Below are positions 24,649-33,746 of a DNA stretch of 64,000 nt, piece by piece (within the stretch, counting starts at the first letter, position 1; each line of letters begins with the position of its first letter). This stretch comes from Micromonospora sediminimaris. GTDB taxonomy: Bacteria > Actinomycetota > Actinomycetes > Mycobacteriales > Micromonosporaceae. The notes beneath the pieces were generated by a model. The model saw only the letters and a program-made list of their open reading frames with translations. It did no database searches and had not been told where the DNA came from. The stretch spans positions 124,001-188,000 of the forward strand of contig FOLJ01000013.1 of assembly GCA_900112325.1 (NCBI GenBank), given 5' to 3'. Position numbers and translations under genes: made by a program.

Positions 24649-26088
24649 ATGGGTGAGGGGGTGTGGGTACGGGGGTTTGGGTGGCGGCATGCCGGGAGGC
24701 GTGGCTGGGCGGTGCGCGGGGTTGAGCTGCGGGTGGAGCGCGGCGAGAAGGTGCTGCTGTTGGGGGCGTCGGGGGCCGGGAAGAGCACGTTGCTGGCGGC
24801 GCTGGCCGGCCTGCTGCCCGAGGACTCCGGGGAGCACGAGGGCAGCATCGAGATCGACGGCCGGCCGGTCGACGAGGCCCGGGACCGGGTCGGCATCGTC
24901 TTCCAGGACCCGCAGTCCCAACTCGTCATGGCCCGCAGCGGCGACGACGTGGCGTTCGGGCTGGAGAACCGGGGCGTGCCGGCCGGCCAGATCTGGCCGA
25001 GGGTGGACGAGGCGCTGCACCGGGTGGGCTTCCCGTACCACCGGGACCGGTCCACCGCGGCGCTCTCCGGCGGCGAACAGCAACGACTCGCCCTGGCCGG
25101 CGTACTGGCGCTGCGTCCCGGCCTGCTGCTGCTGGACGAACCCACCGCCAACCTCGACCCGGCGGGTGCCGCCCTGATCCGCGCGGCGCTCACCCGGGCG
25201 GTGGACGCCGACACCACCCTGATCCTGGTCGAGCACCGGGTCGCCGAGGCGCTGCCCCTGGTCGACCGGGTGGTGGTGCTCGAACCCGGCGGCGGGGTCC
25301 GCGCCGACGGCCCACCGGAGGCCGTCTTCGCCGCGCACGGCGACGCCCTCGCCGCCGAGGGGGTCTGGGTGCCCGGCCGGGAGATCCCGCCACGTCGGGC
25401 CGCCGGCCCGGCCGGCGAGGTGCTGCTCACCGCCGAACAGCTCGGCCAGCCACCCCGGCTGGCCGCCACCGACCTGACCGTACGAGCCGGCGAGGCGCTC
25501 GCGGTGCTCGGACCGAACGGCGTCGGGAAGTCCACCCTGGCGCTGCTGCTCGGCGGGCTGCTCCGGCCCGGCACCGGGCGGCTGGCGGCGAGCCCGGAAC
25601 TGGCCGGAACGGACTCGCGGACCGCACCGCACCGATGGCGGGCACCGGTGCTGACCCGCCGGATCGGCTCGGTGTTCCAAAATCCCGAACACCAGTTCGT
25701 CACCGGCACGGTCTTCGACGAACTGGCCCTGGGGCCGAGGCGGACCGGGGCGTCCGAATCGGCGGTGCACGACCGCGTGACGGAACTGTTGAGCCGGCTG
25801 CGGCTGGATCGGCTCGCCGCCGCCAACCCGTACACCCTCTCCGGCGGCGAGGCGCGGCGGCTGAGTGTGGCGACCGCCCTGGCCACCGCGCCCCGCCTGC
25901 TCATCTGCGACGAACCCACCTTCGGCCAGGACCGGCGCACCTGGCGCGAGCTGGTGGATCTCCTCGCCGACCTGCGCGACGCCGGACACGGCCTGGTCAC
26001 CATCACCCATGACGCCGACTTCGTGGCCGCGTTGGCCGACCGTACGCTGGCCCTCGCTCCGCCCGACACGGGACCGGCACGGCCATGA
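24649..26088 (+). CDS. ykoD: ECF transporter ATPase with two fused ABC domains
   Basis: A 479-residue protein with two complete ATPase halves. Half 1: Walker A GASGAGKST, Q-loop VFQDPQSQL, signature LSGGEQQR, Walker B LLLLDEPTANLDP. Half 2: Walker A GPNGVGKST, VFQNPEHQF, LSGGEARR, LLICDEPTFGQD, switch His in ITHD. The VFQ(D/N)P Q-loop is typical of ECF/CbiO ATPases. A fused pair is the YkoD form. The ATG at 24649 follows aggaggg; the stop overlaps ykoC (ATGA). Confidence 0.95.
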   Translation: MGEGVWVRGFGWRHAGRRGWAVRGVELRVERGEKVLLLGASGAGKSTLLAALAGLLPEDSGEHEGSIEIDGRPVDEARDRVGIVFQDPQSQLVMARSGDDVAFGLENRGVPAGQIWPRVDEALHRVGFPYHRDRSTAALSGGEQQRLALAGVLALRPGLLLLDEPTANLDPAGAALIRAALTRAVDADTTLILVEHRVAEALPLVDRVVVLEPGGGVRADGPPEAVFAAHGDALAAEGVWVPGREIPPRRAAGPAGEVLLTAEQLGQPPRLAATDLTVRAGEALAVLGPNGVGKSTLALLLGGLLRPGTGRLAASPELAGTDSRTAPHRWRAPVLTRRIGSVFQNPEHQFVTGTVFDELALGPRRTGASESAVHDRVTELLSRLRLDRLAAANPYTLSGGEARRLSVATALATAPRLLICDEPTFGQDRRTWRELVDLLADLRDAGHGLVTITHDADFVAALADRTLALAPPDTGPARP

Positions 26089-26885
26089 TCACCCTGGAGC
26101 CGATCGCCCGGCCGGGCGCGCCGCTGGCCCGGCGAAATCCGGTGGCCAAACTGGCAGCCGCGATGTTGTTCGCGTTTCCGCTGATGGCCACGCTGGACCC
26201 GGTCACGCCGGCCATCGCGATCGCCGTGGAGCTGGCGGTGCTGCCGCTGTTCGGGGTGCACCCCGGGCTGCTGGCCCGACGGGCCTGGCCGCTGCTGGCC
26301 GCCGGCGGCGGCATCCTGGTCACGCTGGTGCTCTTCGCCGCCGACCGGTCGGGTCGGGTGCTGCTCGACGCGGGGCCGGTCGTGGTGACCTCGGGGGTGC
26401 TGGTCACCGCGCTCGGCCTGGTACTGCGGCTGTTCGCGGTGGCGTTGCCCGGCGTGATCGTCTTCGCCACCACCGACCCGACGGACCTGGCCGACGCGCT
26501 GGTGCAGAACGCCAGGGCACCCGCCCGGTTCGCGATCGGCGCGTTGGCGGCGTTCCGGTTGGTGCCGCTGCTCGGCCAGGAGTGGCAGATGATCACCATG
26601 GCGCGCCGGGCGCGCGGAGTCGAGGCGGGGCGCAACCCGGTGGCCCGACTACGGCTGTTCGTCTCGACGGCGTTCACGCTGCTGGTCGGGGCGATCCGGC
26701 GGGGCACCCGGCTCGCGGTGGCGATGGACGCCCGAGGCTTCGACAGCGGCATGCCGCGCACCTTCGCCCGCCGACAGCGTTTCGTCACGGCCGACTGGCT
26801 GCTCGTCGTCGGCGCGACGGCGACCGCCGGGGCCGCGCTCGCCGTCAGCGTGGCACTCGGCGTCTTCCGCCCGCTGGTCGGCTGA
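26085..26885 (+). CDS. ykoC: ECF transporter T component
   Basis: A 266-residue transmembrane coupling protein. Helices span about residues 20-130 and 195-260. The paired coupling motifs are ARRARGVEAG and AMDARGFDSG, the Ala-Arg-Gly signatures that touch the ATPase. It completes the YkoEDC importer under the TPP riboswitch. Start overlaps the ykoD stop (ATGA). Confidence 0.92.
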   Translation: MITLEPIARPGAPLARRNPVAKLAAAMLFAFPLMATLDPVTPAIAIAVELAVLPLFGVHPGLLARRAWPLLAAGGGILVTLVLFAADRSGRVLLDAGPVVVTSGVLVTALGLVLRLFAVALPGVIVFATTDPTDLADALVQNARAPARFAIGALAAFRLVPLLGQEWQMITMARRARGVEAGRNPVARLRLFVSTAFTLLVGAIRRGTRLAVAMDARGFDSGMPRTFARRQRFVTADWLLVVGATATAGAALAVSVALGVFRPLVG

Positions 26886-26946
26886 CCCCGCCACCACGCG
26901 TCGGAGCGGACCGGGTCAGCGACGGACCCGACCGACACCACACCGG

Positions 26947-27174
26947 ATGGTCGGCACCCTCACCGTTGCCGAACTGCTCGCCGCCGGGGCGATCGAGCGG
27001 GTGGTGGCGCTGGGTGGGACGCCGGTGACCCCGGACACGCCGGTACACACCAGGGGCTTTGTCCGGCCACAGTGGCAGGACGGCGAGCTGGTTCTGGTCA
27101 CCATGCAGCACCACGCGGGCGGCCTGGCCCCGTTCGAGGTGCCCGACCCGACGCCCTGCTGCGCCGACCACTGA
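26947..27174 (+). CDS. Small conserved protein with C-terminal PTPCCADH motif
   Basis: A 75-residue protein. VHTRGFVRPQWQDGELVLVTM gives strands, and PFEVPDPTPCCADH is a conserved-looking end with a Cys-Cys pair. Actinomycete relatives with the same end are recalled, but their job is not known. It lies 61 bases after ykoC on the same strand and might be read from the riboswitch, but the terminator comes only after it. A metal-binding role for Cys-Cys-x-x-His is a guess. Confidence 0.6.
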   Translation: MVGTLTVAELLAAGAIERVVALGGTPVTPDTPVHTRGFVRPQWQDGELVLVTMQHHAGGLAPFEVPDPTPCCADH

Positions 27175-27223
27175 GGTGATCCTCCGACCGTGGCGTCCGG
27201 CACCGGCGCGACGGGCGAGGTCA

Positions 27224-27261
27224 GGGGGCCGGGTGCGCGTACCGACACGCACCCGGCCCCC
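27224..27261. terminator. Bidirectional terminator hairpin
   Basis: Perfect 14-base arms 27224-27237 and 27248-27261 (gggggccgggtgcg and complement), 10-base loop. It lies between the convergent small genes ending at 27174 and 27270. Confidence 0.8.
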
Positions 27262-27269
27262 GTGGACTG

Positions 27270-27497
27270 TCAGCTACGCCGGAAGGCGTAGCGGCGGACC
27301 TGGCCGGTCCGCTGGCCACGTCCGACACCGGAGGTGCCGGTGGCCGGTGGCCCCGCCTTGGGGGCGGCCGGCCGCCCGGCCGGCAGGGTGGGCACCGGAG
27401 CGATCGCGACGTCGTCCAGGTTCGCCGGTGTGACGGCGGCGAGTTCCGCCGAGTGACGGTCGGGACGGGACTTCCGGGAGCTGCGTTTGGCTGGCAT
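27270..27497 (-). CDS. Small basic protein, function unknown
   Basis: A 75-residue protein, rich in Arg/Lys at both ends (PAKRSSRKSRPDRH start, RTGQVRRYAFRRS end) and Pro/Ala/Gly in the middle. No membrane helix or known motif. It could bind nucleic acid or be a disordered partner. The ATG at 27497 has a strong gaggagg, which is the main reason to accept it as a gene. Confidence 0.55.
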   Translation of the reverse strand: MPAKRSSRKSRPDRHSAELAAVTPANLDDVAIAPVPTLPAGRPAAPKAGPPATGTSGVGRGQRTGQVRRYAFRRS

Positions 27498-27900
27498 CTG
27501 TGCCTCCTCGCTCGGCCGGCAACCGGTGGACGGTCGGCCGACCGCGTCGTGAGGACCGCCATCAGGGCGGTCGGGGACGGTACGGACTGCTGCCCGGGAC
27601 CGGCCACGGAGGACGCCACCGCCGACGGCGGGTGGACACACACGCGGACGCCCGGGAGCACGCGGGGTCGCGGCACGACAGCGGCGAACCCGGCTCGGAA
27701 AGGGGCGTCAGTAGCGCATGCCCGCACGTTATCGCTCCAGCGAGGTGGGCGCAGCCGAATTAACGCCACCGGTCCGCGCGGGGCATCGTGGTGCGTTATG
27801 CGACCACCTGATGACCAGCGGTGGGGGGACGGCGCGCGCCGAACCGGTACCGCGATACCGTCGCAGCACTACAGGTAGACGGCGGAAGGTGGCGACGAGG
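27498..27900. other. 403-base gap between divergent genes
   Basis: No gene is supported. It must hold the promoters for the small basic gene (-) and gnd (+). Long open frames run through it but have no Shine-Dalgarno and no recognisable product. No clear operator, riboswitch or repeat is visible. Confidence 0.5.
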
Positions 27901-29346
27901 ATGGCGGATCGGGCTACGGCGCAGATCGGTGTGACGGGGCTGGCGGTGATGGGTCGCAACCTGGCCCGGAACCTGGCCCGCAACGGGTTCACCGTGGCGT
28001 TGCACAACCGCTCGCCGGAGCGGACCCGGTCGCTGGTGGCGGAGCACGGCGACGAGGGCACCTTCGTCCCGACGGAGTCCCTGGCGGACTTCGTCGCCGC
28101 GCTGGAGCGTCCCCGCGCGGTGATCATCATGGTCAAGGCGGGCGGTCCCACCGACGCGGTGATCGACGAGTTGGTGCCGTTGCTGGAAGCGGGCGACATC
28201 ATCATCGACTGCGGCAACGCACACTTCGCCGACACCCGACGCCGGGAGGAGGCGCTGCGGGCCAAGGGTCTGCACTTCGTCGGCACCGGTGTCTCCGGCG
28301 GCGAGGAAGGGGCGCTGTGGGGGCCGAGCATCATGCCGGGCGGCTCGGCCGAGTCGTACCGCAAGCTCGGACCGATCTTCGAGAAGATCGCCGCTCAGGT
28401 CGAGGGCGTGCCCTGCTGCCAGCACGTCGGGCCGGACGGTGCCGGGCACTTCGTCAAGATGGTCCACAACGGCATCGAGTACGCCGACATGCAGCTCATC
28501 GCCGAGGCGTACGACCTGCTGCGGGCCGGGCTGGGCGCGGAGCCGGCGGAGATCGCGCAGATCTTCCGGGAGTGGAACTCCGGCGAGTTGGAGTCCTTCC
28601 TGATCGAGATCACCGCCGACGTGCTGGCGCACACCGACGCCGCCACCGGGCGGGCGTTCGTGGACGTGGTGCAGGACCGGGCCGAGCAGAAGGGCACCGG
28701 CCGGTGGACCGTCCAGATCGCTCTCGACCTGGGCATCCCGATCACCGGCATCGCCGAGGCCACCTTCGCCCGGTCGCTGTCGGGGCACGTGGGTCAGCGC
28801 GAGGCCGCGCTGCGGGCCTTCCCCGAGGCCGGCGAGAAGTGGCAGGTAAGTGACCGCGAGGCATTCATCGAGGACGTACGGCGGGCGCTGCTGGCCTCGA
28901 AGATCGTCGCGTACGCCCAGGGCTTCGACCAGATCCGCGCCGGCAGCGCCGAGTACGACTGGGGCATCGACCTGGGTGGTACGGCGACGATCTGGCGCGG
29001 TGGCTGCATCATCCGGGCCCGCTTCCTGGACCGCATCAAGCAGGCGTACGACGAGCAGCCGGAGCTGCCCACCCTGCTGGTCGCGCCGTGGTTCGCCGAC
29101 ACCGTGCGGGACGGCGTGCCGAGCTGGCGTCGGGTGGTGGCCGAGGCGGCCCGGGCCGGCGTACCGGCGCCCGCCTTCGCCTCGTCGCTGGCGTACTTCG
29201 ACGCGCTGCGGGCAGACCGGCTGCCGGCCGCACTGATCCAGGGGCTGCGCGACAACTTCGGCGCGCACACCTACCGCCGGGTCGACCGGGACGGATCGTT
29301 CCACACCCTCTGGGCCACCCCCGACCGCGCCGAGGTCGAGGCCTGA
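27901..29346 (+). CDS. gnd: 6-phosphogluconate dehydrogenase, decarboxylating
   Basis: A 481-residue enzyme of the oxidative pentose phosphate pathway: 6-phosphogluconate plus NADP to ribulose 5-phosphate plus CO2. GVTGLAVMGRNLARN binds NADP; GTGVSGGEEGALWGPSIMPGG and GAGHFVKMVHNGIEYADMQ carry the catalytic Lys and Asn; QKGTGRWTVQIA and the C-terminal GAHTYRRVDRDG tail complete the long, homodimeric form. ATG at 27901, 403 bases from the divergent small gene. Confidence 0.97.
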   Translation: MADRATAQIGVTGLAVMGRNLARNLARNGFTVALHNRSPERTRSLVAEHGDEGTFVPTESLADFVAALERPRAVIIMVKAGGPTDAVIDELVPLLEAGDIIIDCGNAHFADTRRREEALRAKGLHFVGTGVSGGEEGALWGPSIMPGGSAESYRKLGPIFEKIAAQVEGVPCCQHVGPDGAGHFVKMVHNGIEYADMQLIAEAYDLLRAGLGAEPAEIAQIFREWNSGELESFLIEITADVLAHTDAATGRAFVDVVQDRAEQKGTGRWTVQIALDLGIPITGIAEATFARSLSGHVGQREAALRAFPEAGEKWQVSDREAFIEDVRRALLASKIVAYAQGFDQIRAGSAEYDWGIDLGGTATIWRGGCIIRARFLDRIKQAYDEQPELPTLLVAPWFADTVRDGVPSWRRVVAEAARAGVPAPAFASSLAYFDALRADRLPAALIQGLRDNFGAHTYRRVDRDGSFHTLWATPDRAEVEA

Positions 29347-29378
29347 CCCACCGGTCGAGGCCAACGCCGACACCCGAC

Positions 29379-29428
29379 ATACGGCATCTCGCGGTATCCC
29401 TGCTGAGGGATACCGCGAGATGCCGTAT
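29379..29428. terminator. Perfect 23-base hairpin between convergent genes
   Basis: Arms 29379-29401 and 29406-29428 are exact complements around gctg. It lies 33 bases after gnd and 29 before the end of the convergent small gene. Unusually long and perfect for a terminator. Confidence 0.85.
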
Positions 29429-29456
29429 TGCCGAGCTACCGGCCGCGCCGGTCGCG

Positions 29457-29642
29457 TCAGAAGAAGCGGCGGCGCTTGGCCTGCTGGGGGCGGATCAGGT
29501 CGGCGCCCTTGTTGAGCAGCCGAGTGGCCCGGTTGGGGCCACGGCGGGACTCCAGCGTGTGGCTCAGTTTCCGGGCTCCGGCGGCGGCGACCGGTACCGC
29601 GATGGCCATCACCGCCCACTGCCCGATGCGCTTGCGGATCAT
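29457..29642 (-). CDS. Small basic protein with one hydrophobic helix
   Basis: A 61-residue protein: a helix at about residues 8-22 (WAVMAIAVPVAAAGA), then a basic tail (KLSHTLESRRGPNRATRLL ... QQAKRRRFF). The ATG at 29642 follows ggaggtga, a near-perfect site. It lies 109 bases after the uppS stop on the same strand, so it may be the last gene of that operon. Function unknown. Confidence 0.65.
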   Translation of the reverse strand: MIRKRIGQWAVMAIAVPVAAAGARKLSHTLESRRGPNRATRLLNKGADLIRPQQAKRRRFF

Positions 29643-29751
29643 ATGGGTTCACCTCCGTCAGTGGCTGCTGTCGGCGGTGATACCCAGAGTTGCCGCCGCG
29701 TATGCGCTCAGGTGGCCGGAACCACCGACGCTCACGCCGGAAGACCGACGC

Positions 29752-30588
29752 TCAGCCTGCCGGCACCACGGATGCCGAGGTGGTCGGGGCCACCGGGTTG
29801 GGCAGCGCGCCACCGAACCGACGATCGCGCTGGGCGTACAACTCGCAGGCGTACCACAGGTGCCGGCGGTCGAAGTCCGGCCAGAGCGTGTCCAGGAAGA
29901 TCAACTCGGCGTACGCGCTCTGCCAGAGCAGGAAGTTGGAGGTCCGCTGCTCGCCGGAGGGTCGCAGGAACAGGTCCACCTCGGGCACCTCAGGGTGGTA
30001 GAGGTACCGCTGGACCGTCTTCTCGGTGACCTTGGCCGGATCGAGCCGACCGGCGGCCACGTCCCGGGCGATCGCGGCGGCAGCGTCGGCGATCTCCGCC
30101 TGCCCGCCGTAGTTCACGCAGAACTGCAGGGTCAGCGTCGAGTTGCCGCGGGACATCTCCTCGGCGGTCTGCAACTCGCTGATGACGCTCTTCCACAGCC
30201 GCCCGGCCCGACCGGACCACACCACCCGCACCCCGAGGTCGACCAGCTGGTCCCGGCGGCGGCGGATGACGTCCCGGTTGAAGCCCATCAGGAACCGCAC
30301 CTCATCGGGTGAGCGTCGCCAGTTCTCGGTGGAGAAGGCGTACGCCGACAGGTACGGGATGCCCAGCTCGATGGCGCCCTCGACGGTGTCGAAGAGGGAG
30401 AACTCCCCCGCCTCGTGGCCCTTGGTGCGGGGCAGACCGCGTTCCTTGGCCCACCGACCGTTGCCGTCCATCACCACGGCGACGTGGCGGGGCACCGCCC
30501 CCGGTGGCAGCGCCGGCGGTCGGGCTCCAGACGGATGCGGTGTCGGCGGCACCGGTTCGCGCCGCCCGGCCCTGGACGATCGGATCAC
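29752..30588 (-). CDS. uppS: Cis-prenyltransferase (isoprenyl diphosphate synthase)
   Basis: A 278-residue enzyme making the polyprenyl diphosphate carrier for cell wall sugars. [12 protein letters not shown] (catalytic Asp), [23 protein letters not shown], and [23 protein letters not shown] are the family blocks. The position next to recO matches the mycobacterial decaprenyl diphosphate synthase gene. Product chain length cannot be read from sequence. The GTG at 30588 overlaps the recO stop. Confidence 0.95.
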   Translation of the reverse strand: MIRSSRAGRREPVPPTPHPSGARPPALPPGAVPRHVAVVMDGNGRWAKERGLPRTKGHEAGEFSLFDTVEGAIELGIPYLSAYAFSTENWRRSPDEVRFLMGFNRDVIRRRRDQLVDLGVRVVWSGRAGRLWKSVISELQTAEEMSRGNSTLTLQFCVNYGGQAEIADAAAAIARDVAAGRLDPAKVTEKTVQRYLYHPEVPEVDLFLRPSGEQRTSNFLLWQSAYAELIFLDTLWPDFDRRHLWYACELYAQRDRRFGGALPNPVAPTTSASVVPAG

Positions 30589-31469
30589 TCGGTTCTCTCC
30601 CTACTCACGTCCGGTGACGCCCGGTCGGGCGGCAGCGCTGCACCGGCCGGGGCCACGGTGCCGGCCTCGCCGGTCGGCCGCCGCGCGCCGGGTGCCGACG
30701 GCATCCCACCCCGGTCGACCAGCGGCAGCGAGCGTAGCGCGCGTTCCAGGTGCCACTGCAGGTGCGCCGCGACCAGGCCGCTGCATTCCCGGCGTACCCC
30801 GTTCTCGGTGGCGTCGGCTATCCGCCAGTCACCGACGGTGAGCGCCGACATCAGGTCGATGGTGGCCGGGGCCGGGTGGGCGGCCCCCGGTGGCCGGCAG
30901 TCCGGACAGACCGCGCCCCCGGCCGGCACCGAGAACGCCCGGTGCCGGCCCGGCGTGCCGCAGACCGCGCAGGCGGTCAACGCCGGCGCCCAGCCCGCCA
31001 ACGCCATCCCGCGCAGCAGATACGCGTCGAGCACCAGCGTGGTGGCATGCCCGCCGTCGGCGAGGGCGCGCAGCGCGCCCAGGGTGAGCTGGAACAGCCG
31101 CAACGACGGTTCCCGCTCAACCGGGGTGAGCCGCTCGGCAGTCTCGGCGATCGCGCTGGCGGCGGTGTAGCGGGGATAGTCACCGAGAAACCGCTTGCCG
31201 TAGAGATCGATCCCCTCGACCTGGCTGACGCTGTGCAGCGAACTGCCGTGCTCCCCCTTGGGGTCGCCGGCCAGCTGCACATCGACGTGACCGAAGGGCT
31301 CCAGCCGGGCACCGAACTTTGACATGGTCCGGCGTACCCCCCGGGCGACCGCGCGGAGCCGGCCGTGCCGCCGGGTGAGCAGGGTGATGATCCGGTCGGA
31401 CTCGCCGAGTTTCTGCACACGCAGCACCACCGCGTCGTCGCGGTAGAGCTGTCGGCGGTATCCGGCCAT
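30585..31469 (-). CDS. recO: DNA repair protein RecO
   Basis: A 294-residue mediator that loads RecA with Rec[26 protein letters not shown] is the N-terminal OB fold, a helical middle follows, and a zinc finger CAVC ... CPDC sits at about residues 167-190. The C-terminal 40 residues are Pro/Gly-rich and variable. ATG at 31469; the gene is coupled to uppS by GTGA. Confidence 0.94.
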   Translation of the reverse strand: MAGYRRQLYRDDAVVLRVQKLGESDRIITLLTRRHGRLRAVARGVRRTMSKFGARLEPFGHVDVQLAGDPKGEHGSSLHSVSQVEGIDLYGKRFLGDYPRYTAASAIAETAERLTPVEREPSLRLFQLTLGALRALADGGHATTLVLDAYLLRGMALAGWAPALTACAVCGTPGRHRAFSVPAGGAVCPDCRPPGAAHPAPATIDLMSALTVGDWRIADATENGVRRECSGLVAAHLQWHLERALRSLPLVDRGGMPSAPGARRPTGEAGTVAPAGAALPPDRASPDVSRERTE

Positions 31470-31595
31470 CGCGCCATTCTCCCCTCCGGCCGGGAATCAG
31501 GTCCGACCCCGGGTGGGAATTCAGGGTCCGCTCGGGGTCGCCGTGCCGGCGAACCCGGATGCGCGCCCGGTGCGGCCGGTCGTAGCGTGCTCGGC

Positions 31596-32459
31596 ATGGC
31601 TTCGTACCGGACCAGCACCGTCTCCCGGCCCACCGCCGCAGATCAGCCCACCGCCGCGCGCCGAACCACCGCGCTGCGAGCGAGCACCGTGCGCCGGACC
31701 GGCATGGCGGTCGCCGCGACCGCCGCCCTCATCGTCCTGGTCGGGTGTGACAACCTGTCGTACCGGCAGCTGGACTTCGACACCACCGAGTCCGCCCGGA
31801 TCACCGCGATCCAGGTGCTGCCCGGTTCCGGCGACGTGGTGGTCCGGGCCGACGGCGGAGCGGACGGGGTACGCGTCAAGCGCGTGGTGCGCTACCAGGG
31901 CAACCAGCCGGACGCGACGTACGAGATCAAGGGCACGGAACTGGTGCTGGACACCTCCTGCGGCAGCCGGTGCACCGTCTCCTACGAGGTGACGGTCGAC
32001 GCGGGGGTGGGCGTACGCGGCGAGACCGGCTCCGGGGACGTCGATCTCAGCCGCGTCGGCCGGGTGGACCTCAAGGTCGGCTCCGGCAACGTGCGGGTCG
32101 CCGCGGCGACCGACACGGTGCGGGTGGAGACCGGCTCGGGCGACATCGAGGTGTACGACATCGCCAAGCCTGTCGTGCTGCGGGCCTCCTCCGGGAACGT
32201 GACGGGAAGTCGGCTCGGCGGCGAGGTGGACGCGGAAACCAAGTCCGGCGACGTCACCCTCGACCTGGACAAGCCCGTCTCCGCGCGGGCGCACGCGTCG
32301 AGCGGCAACGTCGCGCTGACCGTGCCCGGCGGGGCGTACCAGATCCGGCCCAGGGCCGACTCCGGCGAGATCGACCTGGGTGTCCCGGATGACCCCTCCG
32401 CCGCGTCCGTGCTCGACCTGCGTACCGGCAGCGGCGACATCACCGTCACCTCGCGATGA
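31596..32459 (+). CDS. Lipoprotein with DUF4097-type beta repeats
   Basis: A 287-residue protein. A signal helix ends in LIVLVGC (Cys near residue 52), a lipobox after an unusually long N-terminal region. The exported part is built of about nine repeats of 20-25 residues centred on SG(D/N)(V/I), as in GETGSGDVDLS, LKVGSGNVRV, VETGSGDIEV, AETKSGDVTL, LRTGSGDITV. This is the DUF4097 beta-strand repeat (adhesin-like solenoid). Role unknown. Ends 14 bases inside the convergent acyltransferase gene. Confidence 0.85.
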   Translation: MASYRTSTVSRPTAADQPTAARRTTALRASTVRRTGMAVAATAALIVLVGCDNLSYRQLDFDTTESARITAIQVLPGSGDVVVRADGGADGVRVKRVVRYQGNQPDATYEIKGTELVLDTSCGSRCTVSYEVTVDAGVGVRGETGSGDVDLSRVGRVDLKVGSGNVRVAAATDTVRVETGSGDIEVYDIAKPVVLRASSGNVTGSRLGGEVDAETKSGDVTLDLDKPVSARAHASSGNVALTVPGGAYQIRPRADSGEIDLGVPDDPSAASVLDLRTGSGDITVTSR

Positions 32460-33573
32460 CCCCACCGCCCCGGCCCCGCTGTTGCGGGACCGGTGCCACC
32501 GGCCCGGCATTCGGCTCGTGATCCTCGCCGGTGCGCGACTCCGCGTGCAGGCGGGTGGGGCGCGCCGCCGGGCGGCGGCCACCGGGGACCAGCTCGGGCG
32601 GACGCTGCGCCGCCACATCCTCGACCCAGCCCACCATCGCGGTTACCAGGGCCACCAGCAGGAAGACCAGGACCACCCGGATCGCCAGCCCCAGCAGGTC
32701 CTGATGCGACCAGCCGACCACGTCGACGAGCGGGGTGAGTGCGACCACGAACGCCATGTGCCACAGGTAGACCGTCAACGCCCGCCGGTTCAGCACGGTG
32801 ACCGCCCGGCCTACCAGCGCGCTCCGGTCCACCCAGGCGGCGGTCGCCGGTGCCCGGCCCAGGGCCACCAGGATGAACGCGGCCGACCAGAGTGCGTTGC
32901 CGAGCGGAATGTCGTTGAGGTCGTAGCCGCGCGGACCCTGGTGGGTCAGGATCCAGGCGCCGCCCACCGCCGCCAGCGCCAGCGCGGTCGGCACCAGAAT
33001 CCAGGCGCTCAGGCGGCGCAGCATCCCGCTCTGGTGGGCGAAACCCAGCAGCCACGCCCCGAAGTAGAGCCCGAAATGGCGCAGCACGACCGGCGGGTTC
33101 TGGTAGATGCCCAGCTCGATGACGAGCAGCAGGCAGTACGGGGCGAGCAGGGTGGGTAACGGGAACCGGCGGAACAGCCACAGCGCGACCGGGGAGGCGA
33201 GCACGAACCACAGGTAGTCACGCAGGTACCAGATCGGGCTCAGCGCCAGCGCACCCCAGTAGTTCGCCGGTGGGTCGGCCACCGGGAAGAGCCAAAGCAG
33301 CACCGCCGGGGTGAACGGCAGCCCGGTGAGCAGCATCGCCGGCACGAAGATCGCGGCGACCACCCACAGCGACGGCAGCAGCCGTCGCAGTCGCCGACCC
33401 ACCGCCATCGGCCCGGACCGCAGCAGGGACGCGGCCATCAGCGAACCGGCCAGCGCGAACATCACCGACATGGCCGGGAACAACAGCGTGAGCGATCCCC
33501 AGCCGGTGACGTGGTACACGACCACCCGCACGATGGCCAAGGCGCGCAGCAGGTCCAGGTATCTGTTTCGCAT
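32446..33573 (-). CDS. Acyltransferase-3 family integral membrane protein
   Basis: A 375-residue protein with about ten helices. RYLDLLRALAIVRVVVYHVTGWG has the family's catalytic His, and FALAGSLMAASLLR, SPIWYLRDYLWFVLASPV and LTVYLWHMAFVVAL follow the OafA/YrhL pattern. Members O-acylate cell-surface sugars or secondary metabolites; the acceptor is unknown. A Pro/Arg-rich cytoplasmic tail of 50 residues ends it. It is inserted between recO and era relative to the mycobacterial order. ATG at 33573. Confidence 0.88.
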   Translation of the reverse strand: MRNRYLDLLRALAIVRVVVYHVTGWGSLTLLFPAMSVMFALAGSLMAASLLRSGPMAVGRRLRRLLPSLWVVAAIFVPAMLLTGLPFTPAVLLWLFPVADPPANYWGALALSPIWYLRDYLWFVLASPVALWLFRRFPLPTLLAPYCLLLVIELGIYQNPPVVLRHFGLYFGAWLLGFAHQSGMLRRLSAWILVPTALALAAVGGAWILTHQGPRGYDLNDIPLGNALWSAAFILVALGRAPATAAWVDRSALVGRAVTVLNRRALTVYLWHMAFVVALTPLVDVVGWSHQDLLGLAIRVVLVFLLVALVTAMVGWVEDVAAQRPPELVPGGRRPAARPTRLHAESRTGEDHEPNAGPVAPVPQQRGRGGGVIAR

Positions 33574-33746
33574 CAGCCTGCATCTGTGTCGGGGGGTGCG
33601 GAGGCTCTTGCTTCCTCTACCCTCCGCTGCCCGCCGACGAACCGGTCAGCGACCCACTGCGTTAGTGAAACTTCCCATATGCCTGACCGGCCCCGATCAG
33701 ACGGTCCGGTGCCGGTCGCCCTATTTAACCGGCCCGCCGGATCGGC

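Noticed and set aside
27718-27900. Upstream extension of gnd
   Set aside because: The extra 61 residues do not resemble the family, which begins at GVTGLAVMG; the ATG at 27901 is the better start.
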